From Nodosilinea sp. P-1105 (GTDB lineage: Bacteria > Cyanobacteriota > Cyanobacteriia > Phormidesmidales > Phormidesmidaceae): 46,793 nt of DNA. The notes under the pieces are model-generated. The model was not told the DNA's origin and did not search any database. It saw nothing but the letters and a program-made list of their open reading frames with translations. The position numbers were made by a program, and so were the translations under genes. Positions within the stretch are counted from its first letter, which is position 1. The number at the start of each line of letters is the position of its first letter. The stretch spans positions 1 to 46,793 of the forward strand of contig NZ_SMDQ01000045.1 in assembly GCF_012911975.1 (NCBI RefSeq), given 5' to 3'. This document shows, one piece after another, positions 15,557 through 25,347 of the stretch.

Positions 15557-18361
15557 CTAGCTTACTCTTGAACCCTTTACCCTGATGCGCCGATACACCT
15601 TCTCCAACTCGACCCAGACAAACAGTAGGGTGCTAAAGCCCATACAAATCAGCAGTTCCTCGCCACTAATCAAGTGGGTGCCGAAGAAGTCGCGCAGGGG
15701 AGCTACATAAATCAGCATCAGCTGTAGGACAAAGGTCAGCAGCACCGACGCCAGCACAAACGGATTGGACCAGGGGGATAAGTTGAGGGTTAGGCGGGTG
15801 TCGGATCGCACGGCGATCGCGTGGCCCATCTGGGCCAAACAGAGGGTGGTAAACACCATGGTCTTCCAGCGTTCCGGGTCACCGCTTTGCTGAGCGTCGT
15901 AAAAGGCCCAAACCATCATAGTCACCGAAATCACCGTAAACACCAGCCCAATCCGCACCATATAGGCGCCTAATCCCCGGGCAAAAATGCTCTCCTGGGG
16001 GTCGTGGGGGGGCTGATGCATCACGTCTGGTTCGGCCGGCTCGACCGCCAGGGCCAAAGCCGGGAAGCCATCGGTGACCAGATTCATCCACAGAATTTGT
16101 AGGGGGGTGAGGGGCACGTCCAAAATTGGCAAAATCAGCGGCGATAGGGCAATGGTCAGCAGCTCGCCGATGTTGCTGCCCAGGATGTATTTCACAAACC
16201 GGCGGATGTTAGTGTAGACCACCCGTCCCTCTTCGGTGGCAGCGACGATGGTGGCAAAGTTGTCATCCAGCAGCACCATGTCGCTGGCCTCTTTGCTGAC
16301 ATCGGTGCCTGTGATGCCCATAGCGATGCCGATTTCTGCCTGTTTCAGGGCCGGGGCATCGTTGACGCCGTCCCCGGTCATGGCCACGATTTGGTGGTGC
16401 TTTTGCAAGGCTCGCACAATCCGCAACTTGTGTTCCGGCGAAACCCGGGCATAGACATTCGCTTGCTTGACTACTGTTTCTAGGCTGACCTGGGCCATAG
16501 TCTCTAGCTCGGTGCCCGTAACCACGCTGGTTTGGCCATCGGCAATCCCTAAATCCTGGGCGATCGCCAGGGCGGTCAGGGGGTGATCTCCAGTAATCAT
16601 CATCGGGCGAATGCCAGCTTCGCGGCAGCGCTGCACCGCTTGATATACCTCGGGGCGCAGGGCGTCAATCATTCCCCCCAGGCCCAACCACACCAGGCCC
16701 TGTTCTGCCTCGTCGGGGTTGGTTTCAGCCGGAATTGTCTCTAGGGAACGGTAGGCAAAACCGAGGACTCGCAGTCCCCGGGAGGCCATGTCGGCGTTGT
16801 CAGCCAGGATCTGCGATCGCGCCTTCTCTCCCAGGGCCATCACCTGATCCCCCGCTAAATATCCGCTGCATTGCCTGAGCAGCAGCTCTGGGGAGCCTTT
16901 GGTCAGTAGCCAGTAGGGGGCCTGGCATAGATCCGTTGGTAAGGCCAGATCGCTTACCGTGGGGTGGAGCCCCTGCAACACCACACTCATGCGCTTGCGC
17001 TCGGAGGAAAACGGAAACTCGGCCACTCGCTTCAGGGTATGGCCCAGATGATCACGATCCAGCCCTCCCTTGCAGGCCATCACCACCAGAGCCCCTTCCG
17101 TTGGATCCCCCAAAACGCTCCATCGGCTGGCTTCCTTTTGCAGGACGGCATCGTTACACAGTAGCCCTACCAGCAACAGCAGGGTGAGTTCAGGGGATTG
17201 CCTGGGGGCCATGGGTTGGCCCTGGTGCAAAAACTCCCCCTCGGGGCAGTAGCCCTCCCCAGTCACATGCAGAGACTGCCCAGGGGAGCGGAGCTGCTGC
17301 ACCACCATTTTGTTTTGGGTCAGGGTGCCGGTTTTGTCGGAGCAAATCGTGGTCACCGAGCCCAGGGTCTCTACCGCTGGCAGCCGACGAATTAAGGCAT
17401 TGCGGCGCACCATGCGCTGGGTGCCAATGGCCAGGGTAACCGTGATCACCGCTGGCAGCCCTTCCGGTACTACCGCCACTGCCATACTCAGGGCAATTTC
17501 CAGCAGTCGCTCAAAGGCAGCCCAGCCCCCCACGGCCACCCCACTGACCACCACAATCGCCACCAACGTCAGTGATCCGCTGACCAGTACATGGCCCAGT
17601 TGGTCCATCCGCTTTTGCAGTGGGGTAGGGTCGTTTTCCACCGACTGCAACAGGTTGGCGATGCGACCCAGTTCTGTGGCCATGCCAGTGTGGGTCACCA
17701 CCGCCCGCCCCCGCCCCTGGACCACCTCAGTGCCTTGGAACACCAGATTTTTGCGATCGGCCAGGGGGGTCTCTGGGTCCAGCACCATCTGCGCTTGCTT
17801 ATTCACCCCTTGGGCTTCGCCAGTTAAGGCCGACTCCCGCACCTGTAGGTTGGCCGACTCCACCAGACGACCATCGGCGGGTACCTGGTCCCCAGCCCCC
17901 AGCAGGATAATGTCACCGGGTACCAAGGTCTGGGCTGGCACATCTTGAGAGTGTCCATCCCGCTGCACCCGCACGGTGGGCGTCGCCAACTGCTTCAGGG
18001 CCGCCAGAGCCTTTTCGGCCCGACTCTCTTGTAGATAGCCCAACACACCGTTGAGAATCACAATGGCGAAAATGGCGATCGCATCCCGAGGGAACTCCTG
18101 GTGCCTTAGGGATAACACCGCCGATACCATGGCCACCGCAATCAGCATCAACAGCATGATATTGGTGAACTGATCCAGCAAAATCTGCCAGGGGGGCCGC
18201 CCCTCAGCGGTCTCGATCTGGTTGGGGCCATATAGGGTTTGACGGTCAGCCACCGTTTGACGGCTTAGGCCGCCATCGGCGTCGCTCTCTAGCTGGGCCA
18301 ATACATCGTCGACCTCAGCCGAGTACCAAAGCTGAGCCTCCGGAGGCTGAGTTGTCTTCAT
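15557..18361 (-). CDS. P-type cation ATPase (P2A, PacL-like Ca2+ pump)
   Basis: Numbered from the ATG at 18361 the protein is 934 residues; an upstream GTG at 18424 would add 21 residues not usual in the family. Motifs in order are: N-terminal cation-ATPase domain, TGE near 180-182, PEGLP at 299-303 in TM4, SDKTGT with phosphorylated Asp342, [10 protein letters not shown] in the P domain, and a six-helix C-terminal bundle. PEGL in TM4 and the ten-helix layout match SERCA/PacL-type P2A pumps, which export Ca2+ from the cytoplasm (Mn2+ in some). Gene order gives no further clue to the ion. Confidence 0.9.
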   Translation of the reverse strand: MKTTQPPEAQLWYSAEVDDVLAQLESDADGGLSRQTVADRQTLYGPNQIETAEGRPPWQILLDQFTNIMLLMLIAVAMVSAVLSLRHQEFPRDAIAIFAIVILNGVLGYLQESRAEKALAALKQLATPTVRVQRDGHSQDVPAQTLVPGDIILLGAGDQVPADGRLVESANLQVRESALTGEAQGVNKQAQMVLDPETPLADRKNLVFQGTEVVQGRGRAVVTHTGMATELGRIANLLQSVENDPTPLQKRMDQLGHVLVSGSLTLVAIVVVSGVAVGGWAAFERLLEIALSMAVAVVPEGLPAVITVTLAIGTQRMVRRNALIRRLPAVETLGSVTTICSDKTGTLTQNKMVVQQLRSPGQSLHVTGEGYCPEGEFLHQGQPMAPRQSPELTLLLLVGLLCNDAVLQKEASRWSVLGDPTEGALVVMACKGGLDRDHLGHTLKRVAEFPFSSERKRMSVVLQGLHPTVSDLALPTDLCQAPYWLLTKGSPELLLRQCSGYLAGDQVMALGEKARSQILADNADMASRGLRVLGFAYRSLETIPAETNPDEAEQGLVWLGLGGMIDALRPEVYQAVQRCREAGIRPMMITGDHPLTALAIAQDLGIADGQTSVVTGTELETMAQVSLETVVKQANVYARVSPEHKLRIVRALQKHHQIVAMTGDGVNDAPALKQAEIGIAMGITGTDVSKEASDMVLLDDNFATIVAATEEGRVVYTNIRRFVKYILGSNIGELLTIALSPLILPILDVPLTPLQILWMNLVTDGFPALALAVEPAEPDVMHQPPHDPQESIFARGLGAYMVRIGLVFTVISVTMMVWAFYDAQQSGDPERWKTMVFTTLCLAQMGHAIAVRSDTRLTLNLSPWSNPFVLASVLLTFVLQLMLIYVAPLRDFFGTHLISGEELLICMGFSTLLFVWVELEKVYRRIRVKGSRVS

Positions 18362-18539
18362 GGCAAACGATCGCTTGTCAACTGGGGTAATCCTGCAAGA
18401 CTTAATGGTTTTCACCGCTACCAAGTCCAGCTTGAGATCTGGAGTGTTCCCACAGGCAAAACTCCAGATCTCGACTTGAATTTGGTTGAGTATTTCTCAT
18501 GGTAAAGCCCTAACCAACCCCTCACCACCAAGCTCCAAC

Positions 18540-18625
18540 CCATCTGGTATAAAGAAATCACCCCGCCACCCCATCACCCCACCTCCCCACCCCCCATGCC
18601 CCACCCCCCTCTCACCCCCCTCTTC
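18540..18625. repeat. C-rich low-complexity tract overlapping a start codon
   Basis: A run of CACCCC/CCACCCC-type words extends from about 18561 into the first codons of the DUF3153 gene (ATG 18596). It is the complement of the GGGGAGTGGGG tract at about 12345-12420. This probably reflects a mobile or slippage-prone cyanobacterial repeat that now supplies the ribosome-binding region and N-terminal codons. Confidence 0.5.
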
Positions 18626-19366
18626 CGTCTCGCTGTTCTCCTCTCCGTCCTCTTGCTCAGTGGCTGTGTGCAGTACGACCTCACCCTGAGCTTCGACCAT
18701 CAACACCATGGGCAGATCAGGCAGGTGATTGACCTCAACCAACGGGGGGCGGCCCTGGCGAACCCGACATGGCAACCCTGGCTGGAGGATTTGCGCGATC
18801 GCATTCGCCCCCTGGGCGGTCAGCTGCAGCGAGCCCCCCAAACCATCGCCCTGACGGTCCCCTTCAGTACCCCAGCCGATCTGGTCAACCGCTATAGCCA
18901 ACTGCTGGGCGATCGCCCTGCTCCCCCAGATCATGCTGTTGCAGACCAACCCGCCCTGACCTTACCCGGCCTTGGCTCGTTACCGTTGGCCTTAACCATC
19001 CAGCAAACCGATTGGCTACTGGCCAGTCGTATCCACTTAACCTATGACCTTGATCTCCGTTCTCTGCCCGCCAATGGCGATGGCGATCGCCAGATAGCCC
19101 CCTGGGCCGATCTCCGGTTTCGGTTGCAGGTTCCCTGGGGCATCCGGGAGGTGCTGCCAGGGTCTGTGGCCCCTCAAACTCTGGACCGCCAAGGGGCCAC
19201 CTGGATGGTTCAACCTGGGCAACAAAATCATATAGAGGTGACCTTTTGGCTACCGAATACTGTCGCCCTGGGCGGCCTCGGTATTGCCGTGCTGGTCCTA
19301 TTGGGTTACAGCCTGCGCTATGGCAGGCGGTTTCGGCCTATGCCTCCCAAACCTCCCAGCCCTTAG
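18596..19366 (+). CDS. DUF3153 family lipoprotein
   Basis: 256 residues. The N-terminal signal ends in a lipobox (LLLSGC, Cys at about residue 24), followed by VQYDLTLSFDHQHHGQI, a beta-rich body, and one C-terminal helix (VALGGLGIAVLVLLGYSLRYG) with a basic tail. Lipid anchor plus C-terminal membrane helix is the standard DUF3153 architecture in cyanobacteria. Function is unknown. The start codon lies in a C-rich tract with no evident Shine-Dalgarno, so the exact start is less certain than the gene. Confidence 0.8.
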   Translation: MPHPPLTPLFRLAVLLSVLLLSGCVQYDLTLSFDHQHHGQIRQVIDLNQRGAALANPTWQPWLEDLRDRIRPLGGQLQRAPQTIALTVPFSTPADLVNRYSQLLGDRPAPPDHAVADQPALTLPGLGSLPLALTIQQTDWLLASRIHLTYDLDLRSLPANGDGDRQIAPWADLRFRLQVPWGIREVLPGSVAPQTLDRQGATWMVQPGQQNHIEVTFWLPNTVALGGLGIAVLVLLGYSLRYGRRFRPMPPKPPSP

Positions 19367-19454
19367 TATTGTCTGACATAAAATGGCACCAGCCTGACTT
19401 AAAAACCTTTGGCCAAAATTAAAGTTGGCCTGGTTAAATAAACCTAGAGTCTCC

Positions 19455-19609
19455 CAGCGATTGAACCGTCCCGCTAGGTAGGCTGCACCAAGCCGAGCGG
19501 GACGAACTGACCCAAAAGTTGGGTCAGAGGCGAGCTGGAAGCCTCTAAGCCATGGCTGTCACCTCGGGAACCGCTTTCCTGCAGGGGATGATCAGGGCGC
19601 CGACCTAGC
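19455..19609 (+). ncRNA. Highly structured leader upstream of lapA-like gene (candidate cis-regulatory RNA)
   Basis: The 260-nt gap before 19628 is densely foldable. Stem 1: GTCCCGCT (19468-19475)/AGCGGGAC (19496-19503), with inner GGCT/AGCC. Stem 2: CTGACCCAA (19507-19515)/TTGGGTCAG (19519-19527), 3-nt loop. Stem 3: AGAGGC (19526-19531)/GCCTCT (19541-19546). Then come the palindromes AGCCATGGCT (19548-19557) and CCTGCAGG (19579-19586). GCTAGGT (19473-19479) could alternatively pair with ACCTAGC (19603-19609), which would open stem 1 and lie 18 nt before the start codon. Mutually exclusive pairings are typical of riboswitches or attenuators. I could not assign a known class. Confidence 0.5.
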
Positions 19610-19627
19610 AAATAAAGGCCTAACGCT

Positions 19628-19993
19628 ATGAAACAGATCAACTTTGTCGTCATTTTTGTGATTGCCCTGGCCCTGGTGCTATTCGGCATTGAAAATACTG
19701 AGCCGGTGATTATTCACATCGCCCCGGGGCTAGATGTGGAAGCCCCCCTGTGTGTCGAGCTGATTATGGCCATGGGCATTGGCGCTGTGTTTGCCTGGGT
19801 ATTTAGTGTCTGGGCTCAGGTACAGGGCTACTTTTCGGTGGGTAAGCAAGTGCAGCAGCGGGAACTGCGGATTCAGCAACTGGAAGAAGATGTGCAGCGC
19901 TACCGAGTAGAACTGGAGGAACAAAGCCTGTTACTACCAGCGGCCCAGCGAGAAACTGAGGATGGGGATGCCAGTGGGGCTTATGCCCAGTAG
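19628..19993 (+). CDS. LapA-domain (DUF1049) membrane protein
   Basis: 121 residues with two transmembrane helices (INFVVIFVIALALVLFGIEN and LIMAMGIGAVFAWVFSVWAQ) joined by a short NTEPVIIHIAPG loop. A coiled-coil cytoplasmic tail follows (VQQRELRIQQLEEDVQRYRVELEE in two parts). This is the lipopolysaccharide assembly protein A-like fold. In proteobacteria LapA works with LapB in LPS control; its role in cyanobacteria is not established. It is followed after 30 nt by scpA on the same strand, so cotranscription is likely. Its leader is unusually structured. Confidence 0.82.
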   Translation: MKQINFVVIFVIALALVLFGIENTEPVIIHIAPGLDVEAPLCVELIMAMGIGAVFAWVFSVWAQVQGYFSVGKQVQQRELRIQQLEEDVQRYRVELEEQSLLLPAAQRETEDGDASGAYAQ

Positions 19994-20023
19994 ACTAGAG
20001 GCTACCCTGGGAGGGCTCTGCCT

Positions 20024-20893
20024 ATGTCGTCATCTTTAGCGCAAACTGCGATCGCCTTTTTGATCGACATGGCTGAACGGGGGGAAATTGACCCCTGGGA
20101 TGTCAAAGTAATCGACGTGATCGATCGCTTCCTGCACAGCCTGAAAGCCCAGGCCGAATCCCTGGCCCATCAGGGACGTACCCCCTACGAAGCGAATCTG
20201 TCCGAGTCAGGCCAGGCATTTCTCTATGCCTCCATGCTGGTGCTATTGAAGGCCGACACCATGGTGCGGGCTGAAGTCGAAGCTGAGGCCGCAGATCTAG
20301 AAGAAGACCTTCCCTGGGAGATGGAAGAGCTGGAGGTGGCTCCCCTGCCGCGCAACCTAGAGCGTCACCTACACCGCCGGGCGGTGGCGACGCCCCCCAA
20401 GCGCCGCAAAGTTACCCTGCAAGAACTGATCCAGCAGCTGGAAACCATGGCGGAGGTGATGGCCGAGCAGGGGCCACGGGTCCGTACGCGCCGGGCCCGC
20501 CCCCAGGCAAAGCGGCAAGCGGTGCGTGCCATTGCCCAACTGGCCCACCAGGAAAACCTCTCTGAAATTGCTGCCGCATTAGAAACCTTTCTCGACCAGT
20601 ATTGGGACGAATTAGAAGCGGCACTGGTGTGGCTAGACTTTGAAGAACTGCTGCAAGAGTGGCCTAAATTTCAGCCCCCAGAACTGAAAGCCGCCCACCA
20701 CTTTGACACCGACCACGAGGCTCAGGTGCATGAGCGAGTGGGCATCTTTTGGGGGTTGCTGTTTCTGTCAGCTCAATCCAAAGTTGAGCTATCCCAGGAG
20801 CAGTTTTACCGTGATCTAAAGGTGCGCAACTTGAAGCGATCGCCCCTGACCGCCGAGGAAGATCCCCTATCCTCCTTTGTGCTGCCCGATTAG
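20024..20893 (+). CDS. scpA: Segregation and condensation protein A
   Basis: 289-residue kleisin subunit of the SMC condensin. The N-terminal segment (TAIAFLIDMAERGEIDPWDVKV in two parts, then IDVIDRFL) matches ScpA helices that contact SMC. The central region is charged and variable. The C-terminal winged-helix part ends with VELSQEQFYRDLKVR. Cyanobacterial ScpA often lacks the leading GPLDLLL extension, as here. It acts on the chromosome with SMC and ScpB; neither partner is in the window. Confidence 0.87.
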   Translation: MSSSLAQTAIAFLIDMAERGEIDPWDVKVIDVIDRFLHSLKAQAESLAHQGRTPYEANLSESGQAFLYASMLVLLKADTMVRAEVEAEAADLEEDLPWEMEELEVAPLPRNLERHLHRRAVATPPKRRKVTLQELIQQLETMAEVMAEQGPRVRTRRARPQAKRQAVRAIAQLAHQENLSEIAAALETFLDQYWDELEAALVWLDFEELLQEWPKFQPPELKAAHHFDTDHEAQVHERVGIFWGLLFLSAQSKVELSQEQFYRDLKVRNLKRSPLTAEEDPLSSFVLPD

Positions 20894-21037
20894 ACCTGAC
20901 TGAGCACTATGGCTTTGAAGCGGAAGCACCCCCTGCGATCCCGACTTGCTGGATTTATCCGCCACCAAAGAATGTAAGGACTCGTTGAAGTCCAGACCCT
21001 GGCTACAGCCATCCCGCCCTAGCCTTGCTAGCATGGT

Positions 21038-21061
21038 CGAGTTATATGCCCTGATAACTCG
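21038..21061 (+). promoter_or_regulatory. Perfect 8-bp hairpin upstream of nucleotidyltransferase
   Basis: CGAGTTAT (21038-21045) and ATAACTCG (21054-21061) flank an 8-nt loop, about 90 nt before ATG 21151. There is no U-tract, so it is more likely an operator or leader hairpin than a terminator. Confidence 0.4.
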
Positions 21062-21150
21062 CTCCCAGTGGGTCTCCCCGCTATACCCCGCTATTCAAAC
21101 TTGTATCTACTTCTACTCATCTTCATCGCTTAGTTAAGGAAAGTGTTGTT

Positions 21151-22317
21151 ATGAAAGCCATGATCTTGGCCGCCGGTAAAGGTACCCGGGTGCGCCCCAT
21201 TACCTACACCATCCCCAAGCCCATGATTCCAATCATGCAAAAGCCGGTGATGGAGTTTTTGCTAGAACTTCTGCGCCAACATGGGTTTAACCAGATCATG
21301 GTCAACGTCAGTCATCTGGCCAACGAAATCGAAGGGTATTTCCGGGACGGCCAACGTTTTGGGGTAGAACTAGCCTATTCCTTCGAGGGCCGCATTACCG
21401 AGACTGGCGAATTACTGGGCGATGCCAAGGGGTCTGCCGGTGGCATGCGCAAAATTCAAGACTTTTACCCCTTCTTTGACGATACGTTTGTGGTGCTCTG
21501 CGGCGACGCCTTGATTGATCTCGATCTGACCGAGGCGGTGCGCCGCCACAAGGCGAAGGGGTCTATCGCCACCATCATCACCAAAACGGTGCCGCTGAAG
21601 CAGGTGCCCAGCTATGGGGTTGTGGTCACCGACGACAGTGGGCGGGTCAAGTCTTTCCAGGAAAAGCCTGCCGTGGAGGAAGCCCTGAGCACCGAAATCA
21701 ACACTGGCATTTATATCTTTGAACCCGAGGTGTTTGACTATATTCCGTCAGGGGTCTCTTTTGACATCGGTGGTGACCTGCTGCCCCGGCTGGTGGCTAA
21801 CAATGCTCCTTTCTATGGCATTCCCATGGAGTTTGAGTGGGTGGATATCGGTAAGGTACCTGACTACTGGCGGGCCATCCAAGACGTGTTGACGGGGGTC
21901 GTCAACCTGGTGGATATTCCTGGCCAGGAGATTCGCCCGGGGGTCTATGCCGGACTGAACGTCAAAGCCAACTGGGACAAGGTGCATATTGAAGGGCCGG
22001 TCTACATTGGCGGCATGACCCACATTGAAGATGGGGCCACGATTATCGGCCCTAGCGCCATTGGCAACAACTGCGCCATCTGTAGTGGGGCGATTGTCGA
22101 TAAAAGTGTGATTTTTGAATACTCTCGCATTGGCCCTGGGGTGCGCTTGGTGGACAAGCTGGTGTTCGGTCGTTACTGCGTAGATAAGTCTGGCACGTCC
22201 ATCGACATGAAGGCCGCTGCCCTCGATTGGTTGATTACCGATACCCGCCAGGAATTTCCCACGGCTCCCCCGGTGGAACATCGGGCGATCGCGGAATTGC
22301 TGGAACAGCACCTCTAG
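21151..22317 (+). CDS. Sugar-phosphate nucleotidyltransferase (mannose-1-P guanylyl/glucose-1-P type)
   Basis: 388 residues. The N-terminal NTP-transferase domain has AAGKGTRVRPITYTIPKPM (nucleotide-binding GxGTR and PKPM), LCGDALIDLDL (metal-binding Asp), FQEKP and NTGIYIFEP. From about residue 265 there are left-handed beta-helix hexapeptides (VYIGGMTHIEDGATIIGPSA in order). It makes an NDP-sugar for cell-envelope or exopolysaccharide synthesis. Cyanobacterial members are usually annotated mannose-1-phosphate guanylyltransferase; exact sugar and base cannot be fixed from sequence. A 10-residue tail beyond the helix is normal. Confidence 0.88.
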   Translation: MKAMILAAGKGTRVRPITYTIPKPMIPIMQKPVMEFLLELLRQHGFNQIMVNVSHLANEIEGYFRDGQRFGVELAYSFEGRITETGELLGDAKGSAGGMRKIQDFYPFFDDTFVVLCGDALIDLDLTEAVRRHKAKGSIATIITKTVPLKQVPSYGVVVTDDSGRVKSFQEKPAVEEALSTEINTGIYIFEPEVFDYIPSGVSFDIGGDLLPRLVANNAPFYGIPMEFEWVDIGKVPDYWRAIQDVLTGVVNLVDIPGQEIRPGVYAGLNVKANWDKVHIEGPVYIGGMTHIEDGATIIGPSAIGNNCAICSGAIVDKSVIFEYSRIGPGVRLVDKLVFGRYCVDKSGTSIDMKAAALDWLITDTRQEFPTAPPVEHRAIAELLEQHL

Positions 22318-22339
22318 CGGTCTGTCAAGCTAGTGGTGC

Positions 22340-22395
22340 ACGGTCTACGGTAAGCGGTACACGGCTCCCCTTGAACCGCTTACCGTGAACCATGA
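22340..22395. repeat. Heptamer ACGGTNN repeats forming a perfect 12-bp palindrome
   Basis: ACGGTCT-ACGGTAA-GCGGTAC-ACGGCTC run head to tail from 22340. ACGGTAAGCGGT (22347-22358) is exactly complementary to ACCGCTTACCGT (22375-22386), loop 16 nt. It lies 30-70 nt after the nucleotidyltransferase stop and may stabilise or end its mRNA. Related heptamers occur at 33514-33570 and 39831-39930. Confidence 0.7.
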
Positions 22396-22633
22396 GTCCT
22401 TTCGAGAGGTTGCCTCAGCACAGCAGGACTTACCGTCCCCTCCCACGGAGGGGTGCCCGGAGGGCGGGGTGGGTTCCTTCGGGCTTGCGTTGACCCACCC
22501 CTACCCACTTCGACACGCTCAGCGCAGGCCTGCAAAGGAGGGGATTTCGGACTTTGGCGCTACCAAATTTCTACATCTGTTAACCCTAAATTCAAGACTT
22601 GACGCTGCTCTAGGGGGTGTCAGCGGCAACTAA
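22396..22633. repeat. Intergenic repeat-like sequence (CGACACGCTCAGCGC type)
   Basis: Rich in GGAGGGG/CCCACCCC words. It contains GGGGTGGGTT (about 22468-22478) opposed by GACCCACCCC (about 22491-22500) and the string TTCGACACGCTCAGCGC, which resembles a repeat common between cyanobacterial genes. An 82-codon frame here has no family features and I do not call it a gene. Confidence 0.4.
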
Positions 22634-24166
22634 TCATCGCACTGGCACAAACCGCTCGCGGGCTACCGCCCGCAGCCGCTGAATGTCTTCTCGGCGAGTA
22701 ATCGACAAGGGTACTGTCCGTTTGATTTCCTCTAGCAGTAACGCTGTACTCGCCGGTTGACGTTCGTACAAGGCCCGGTAGTGGGCGGTAATAATCGCCT
22801 GCTCAATTTCTGCCCCACTAAACCCTTCGGTGGCGGCCACCAGGGCGGCCATATCGTAGGCTGCTAGCCCCTGCTGACGCCGCCCCAGGTGAATCGTCAA
22901 AATATTCTCTCGCTCATCGGCCTCGGGCAAGTCGACGAAAAAGATTTCGTCAAACCGGCCCTTGCGCAGCAGTTCTGGGGGAATGGCAGAAAGGTCATTG
23001 GCGGTTGCCACTACAAAAATTTCGTGGGATTTTTCCTGCAACCAGGTCAAGAAGTAGCCAAATAACCGCCGACTCAGCCCTCCATCGGCATCGCTGCTGG
23101 ACTGGCCCATACTTTTTTCAATTTCATCAATCCACAGAATGCAGGGGGCCATGGTTTCAGCCAGGGTAACGGCCCGGCGAAAATTCTTGTCGGACTCGCC
23201 AATGTACTTGTCGTAGAGCCGACCGGCATCCAGCTTCAGCAACGGCAGCTGCCATTGACGGGCAATGGTCTTAGCCGCTAGGGATTTGCCACACCCCTGG
23301 ATGCCCACAATCAAAATCCCCTTGGGGGCCGGTAGGTTAAACTGACGAGCCTGGGGGGTAAAGCCAACCTTAGCGCAGTTGAGCCAGCGCTTGAGGCCGG
23401 CAAATCCTCCCAATTCAGCCAGGTTGGTTTCGGAGGGAAAGTAGTCTAACAGGCCTTCCTCGTGGATCACCCGGGCCTTGCGCTCCAATACTCGCTTCAC
23501 ATCCTCAGGGCCTAGTCTGCCATCGTGGAGGGCGGCATAGGAGACCACTTTGCGGGTTTGGGCCAGGGTCATCCCTTGCAGGGCCTTAACCAGGGCATGG
23601 ATATCTTCGGGGGTAAGCTCGACTTTGACCCGTCCCTTGAGGGCACGCACCACATCAGATACCGCCCCATACAACTCCTCGGGCTGGGGCAGTTTAAGAT
23701 CAAAATAGACACTGTCGTGGGCCACTTCAGGGGGCAAACTGTGGCCACTACCGCTAATCACCAGGGTGGACCGGTTGTGGGAAAACTGGTTAGCCACTTC
23801 CCGAAACTGACGAGCCACCACGGGATCTTTCAGGTGGCGAGCGAAATCCTTCAGCCAGTAAATCGCCTTAAAGCTGATCTCTTGGATATGGCGCAGCATA
23901 TCCAGAGGCTCAGTGGTTTTATCCAGCGCCTGGCTCCGTTTTGCCCCAGGGGGGGCGTATTCATTTTGCCAGCGATTTTGGGGGCTTTCGGGCGATCGCA
24001 TCAGCCCTTGAGCAATGCTCCAGTCAAATACAGCCATCTGTAAGTCAGTGCAGGCGGCACCAATCAACCCCTGTACCCGTTCTTCTTCGAGGGTATCGAT
24101 CACAATCACCGGGTGAAATGATACCACCAGGGTTTGGAAATGCTGCACACTTTCTTTTAAAGACAT
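22634..24166 (-). CDS. Ycf46-like AAA+ ATPase
   Basis: 510 residues. The N-terminal ~250 residues form the Ycf46-specific domain (starting [20 protein letters not shown]). The AAA+ module follows, with Walker A GIQGCGKS at 288-295, Walker B ILWIDE (Asp347-Glu348), sensor-1 VVATAND and an arginine-finger region [17 protein letters not shown]. Homologues occur in all cyanobacteria and in red-lineage chloroplast genomes. In Synechocystis the homologue has been linked to CO2 utilisation. Remodelling substrate is unknown. The [15 protein letters not shown] segment is in the usual place for substrate contact. The gene appears monocistronic. Confidence 0.88.
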   Translation of the reverse strand: MSLKESVQHFQTLVVSFHPVIVIDTLEEERVQGLIGAACTDLQMAVFDWSIAQGLMRSPESPQNRWQNEYAPPGAKRSQALDKTTEPLDMLRHIQEISFKAIYWLKDFARHLKDPVVARQFREVANQFSHNRSTLVISGSGHSLPPEVAHDSVYFDLKLPQPEELYGAVSDVVRALKGRVKVELTPEDIHALVKALQGMTLAQTRKVVSYAALHDGRLGPEDVKRVLERKARVIHEEGLLDYFPSETNLAELGGFAGLKRWLNCAKVGFTPQARQFNLPAPKGILIVGIQGCGKSLAAKTIARQWQLPLLKLDAGRLYDKYIGESDKNFRRAVTLAETMAPCILWIDEIEKSMGQSSSDADGGLSRRLFGYFLTWLQEKSHEIFVVATANDLSAIPPELLRKGRFDEIFFVDLPEADERENILTIHLGRRQQGLAAYDMAALVAATEGFSGAEIEQAIITAHYRALYERQPASTALLLEEIKRTVPLSITRREDIQRLRAVARERFVPVR

Positions 24167-24304
24167 AGGCGCTAATCGGGCTTACGGATAAACATTCATC
24201 ATCTAAACCACCTCCGAGTCCAGACCTGGCGTTTTGCCTGGGGAACATTCAGGTCCCGAGTTGAACCCGGTATAACGCTAATGTGCCCACTTAAATGTAC
24301 CCAC

Positions 24305-25165
24305 TTAGGAAAAGGCATCTATACCCTTACGGGCATACTCAATCCGTAGCTTCAGTCCCAGGGTGACCTGTTTCATTAGCCAGTAGAGCACCGTGAGGAC
24401 CAAAAATGTGACTACGATCACCGCTGCTGGACGGCGTGAGGTTAGCACATTTAGCGTATCCACTAACACGCTAGTGGGTTCAATTACCACATCCCAACTG
24501 TTAAAGCGGAGAAAGCGCCCTAGATAAATCCCTATGGCTGACAGGGCATGAATCGCCAGTTCTGCGGGCAAGATTAACGTTCTGGCCCCGATTTGTTTTA
24601 GGTAATGGCCCAGGTTCAGAATGGAAATGACGTAGGCTTCGAACCCCAGCAAAATAGCGGTTAGGTGAACGGGGACAAAGGCTAGGGCAATCACCCAAGC
24701 GGGCATGCGCCCAGAGCTGATGCCGCGAATCAGATGAACAATATCCGTCAGCACATAGGGGGCGTTGGGCAAGAAAGCAATAAAGGCAAATAAGCCCACC
24801 CACCATAACCACCCTTTCGGTAGCTGGGGATTTTTGATGACTAATACGCTGATGATTAAGAGCATGCCGATCACACCGACGATGCCCAACAGCCTGAGTT
24901 GGGCCACCCCACTGCCGTTGGCGGCGTCGGCTAAGGTGCTAGACAGCGATCGCACGGTGCGAGGTATTCTGGGCCAGAAGCCCACAACCCCAATCACCGC
25001 CATCACCACCAAACTGATCCATAACCCTGGTTTTGGAATGGCCTTGGGGCGAAACAACCAAAAACTGAGCAGCAGTGGAATAAAGGCCAAAAACAGATTC
25101 CACAGAATCCAACCACTGTAGGCATTGGAAAAGGCAGTAGACACCTGCGAGAGTAGAGAACCCAT
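24305..25165 (-). CDS. DUF1361 multi-pass membrane protein
   Basis: 286 residues with about seven or eight hydrophobic helices. The DUF1361 signature AFLPNAPYVLTDIVHL lies near the middle, preceded by helices containing GWLWWVGLFAFIAF. Function is not known for the family. It lies 138 nt upstream of the Ycf46-like gene on the same strand and so is possibly cotranscribed. The first ATG (25165) gives a soluble N-terminal amphipathic stretch before helix 1. Confidence 0.8.
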   Translation of the reverse strand: MGSLLSQVSTAFSNAYSGWILWNLFLAFIPLLLSFWLFRPKAIPKPGLWISLVVMAVIGVVGFWPRIPRTVRSLSSTLADAANGSGVAQLRLLGIVGVIGMLLIISVLVIKNPQLPKGWLWWVGLFAFIAFLPNAPYVLTDIVHLIRGISSGRMPAWVIALAFVPVHLTAILLGFEAYVISILNLGHYLKQIGARTLILPAELAIHALSAIGIYLGRFLRFNSWDVVIEPTSVLVDTLNVLTSRRPAAVIVVTFLVLTVLYWLMKQVTLGLKLRIEYARKGIDAFS

Positions 25166-25347
25166 AAGCCCTAAGACAAAACCCTAAGACAATACACTGT
25201 GCCGCATGGCTTAACCCAATCTAAACCTTGAACCTGAAAATCAGGACAACTCTTCAAGGCAGTTTCCATAAACTTCATATGCTGATGACCAGGCGGTGCG
25301 CTGGGAATAGGGCACTAAGATAAAGATACTGTCCCAGATGTTCCACA

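Noticed and set aside
17310..17948. 212-codon plus-strand frame antisense to the P-type ATPase
   Set aside because: Codon-mirror of a well conserved catalytic region; no independent evidence.
19455..19627. Known RNA classes (c-di-AMP riboswitch, 6S RNA, SRP RNA) for the lapA leader
   Set aside because: Some words resemble the c-di-AMP riboswitch core, but the order and the remaining conserved blocks are missing, so it is reported only as unclassified structured RNA.
22385..22633. 82-codon frame after the nucleotidyltransferase
   Set aside because: It consists of repeat-like sequence and shows no family features.
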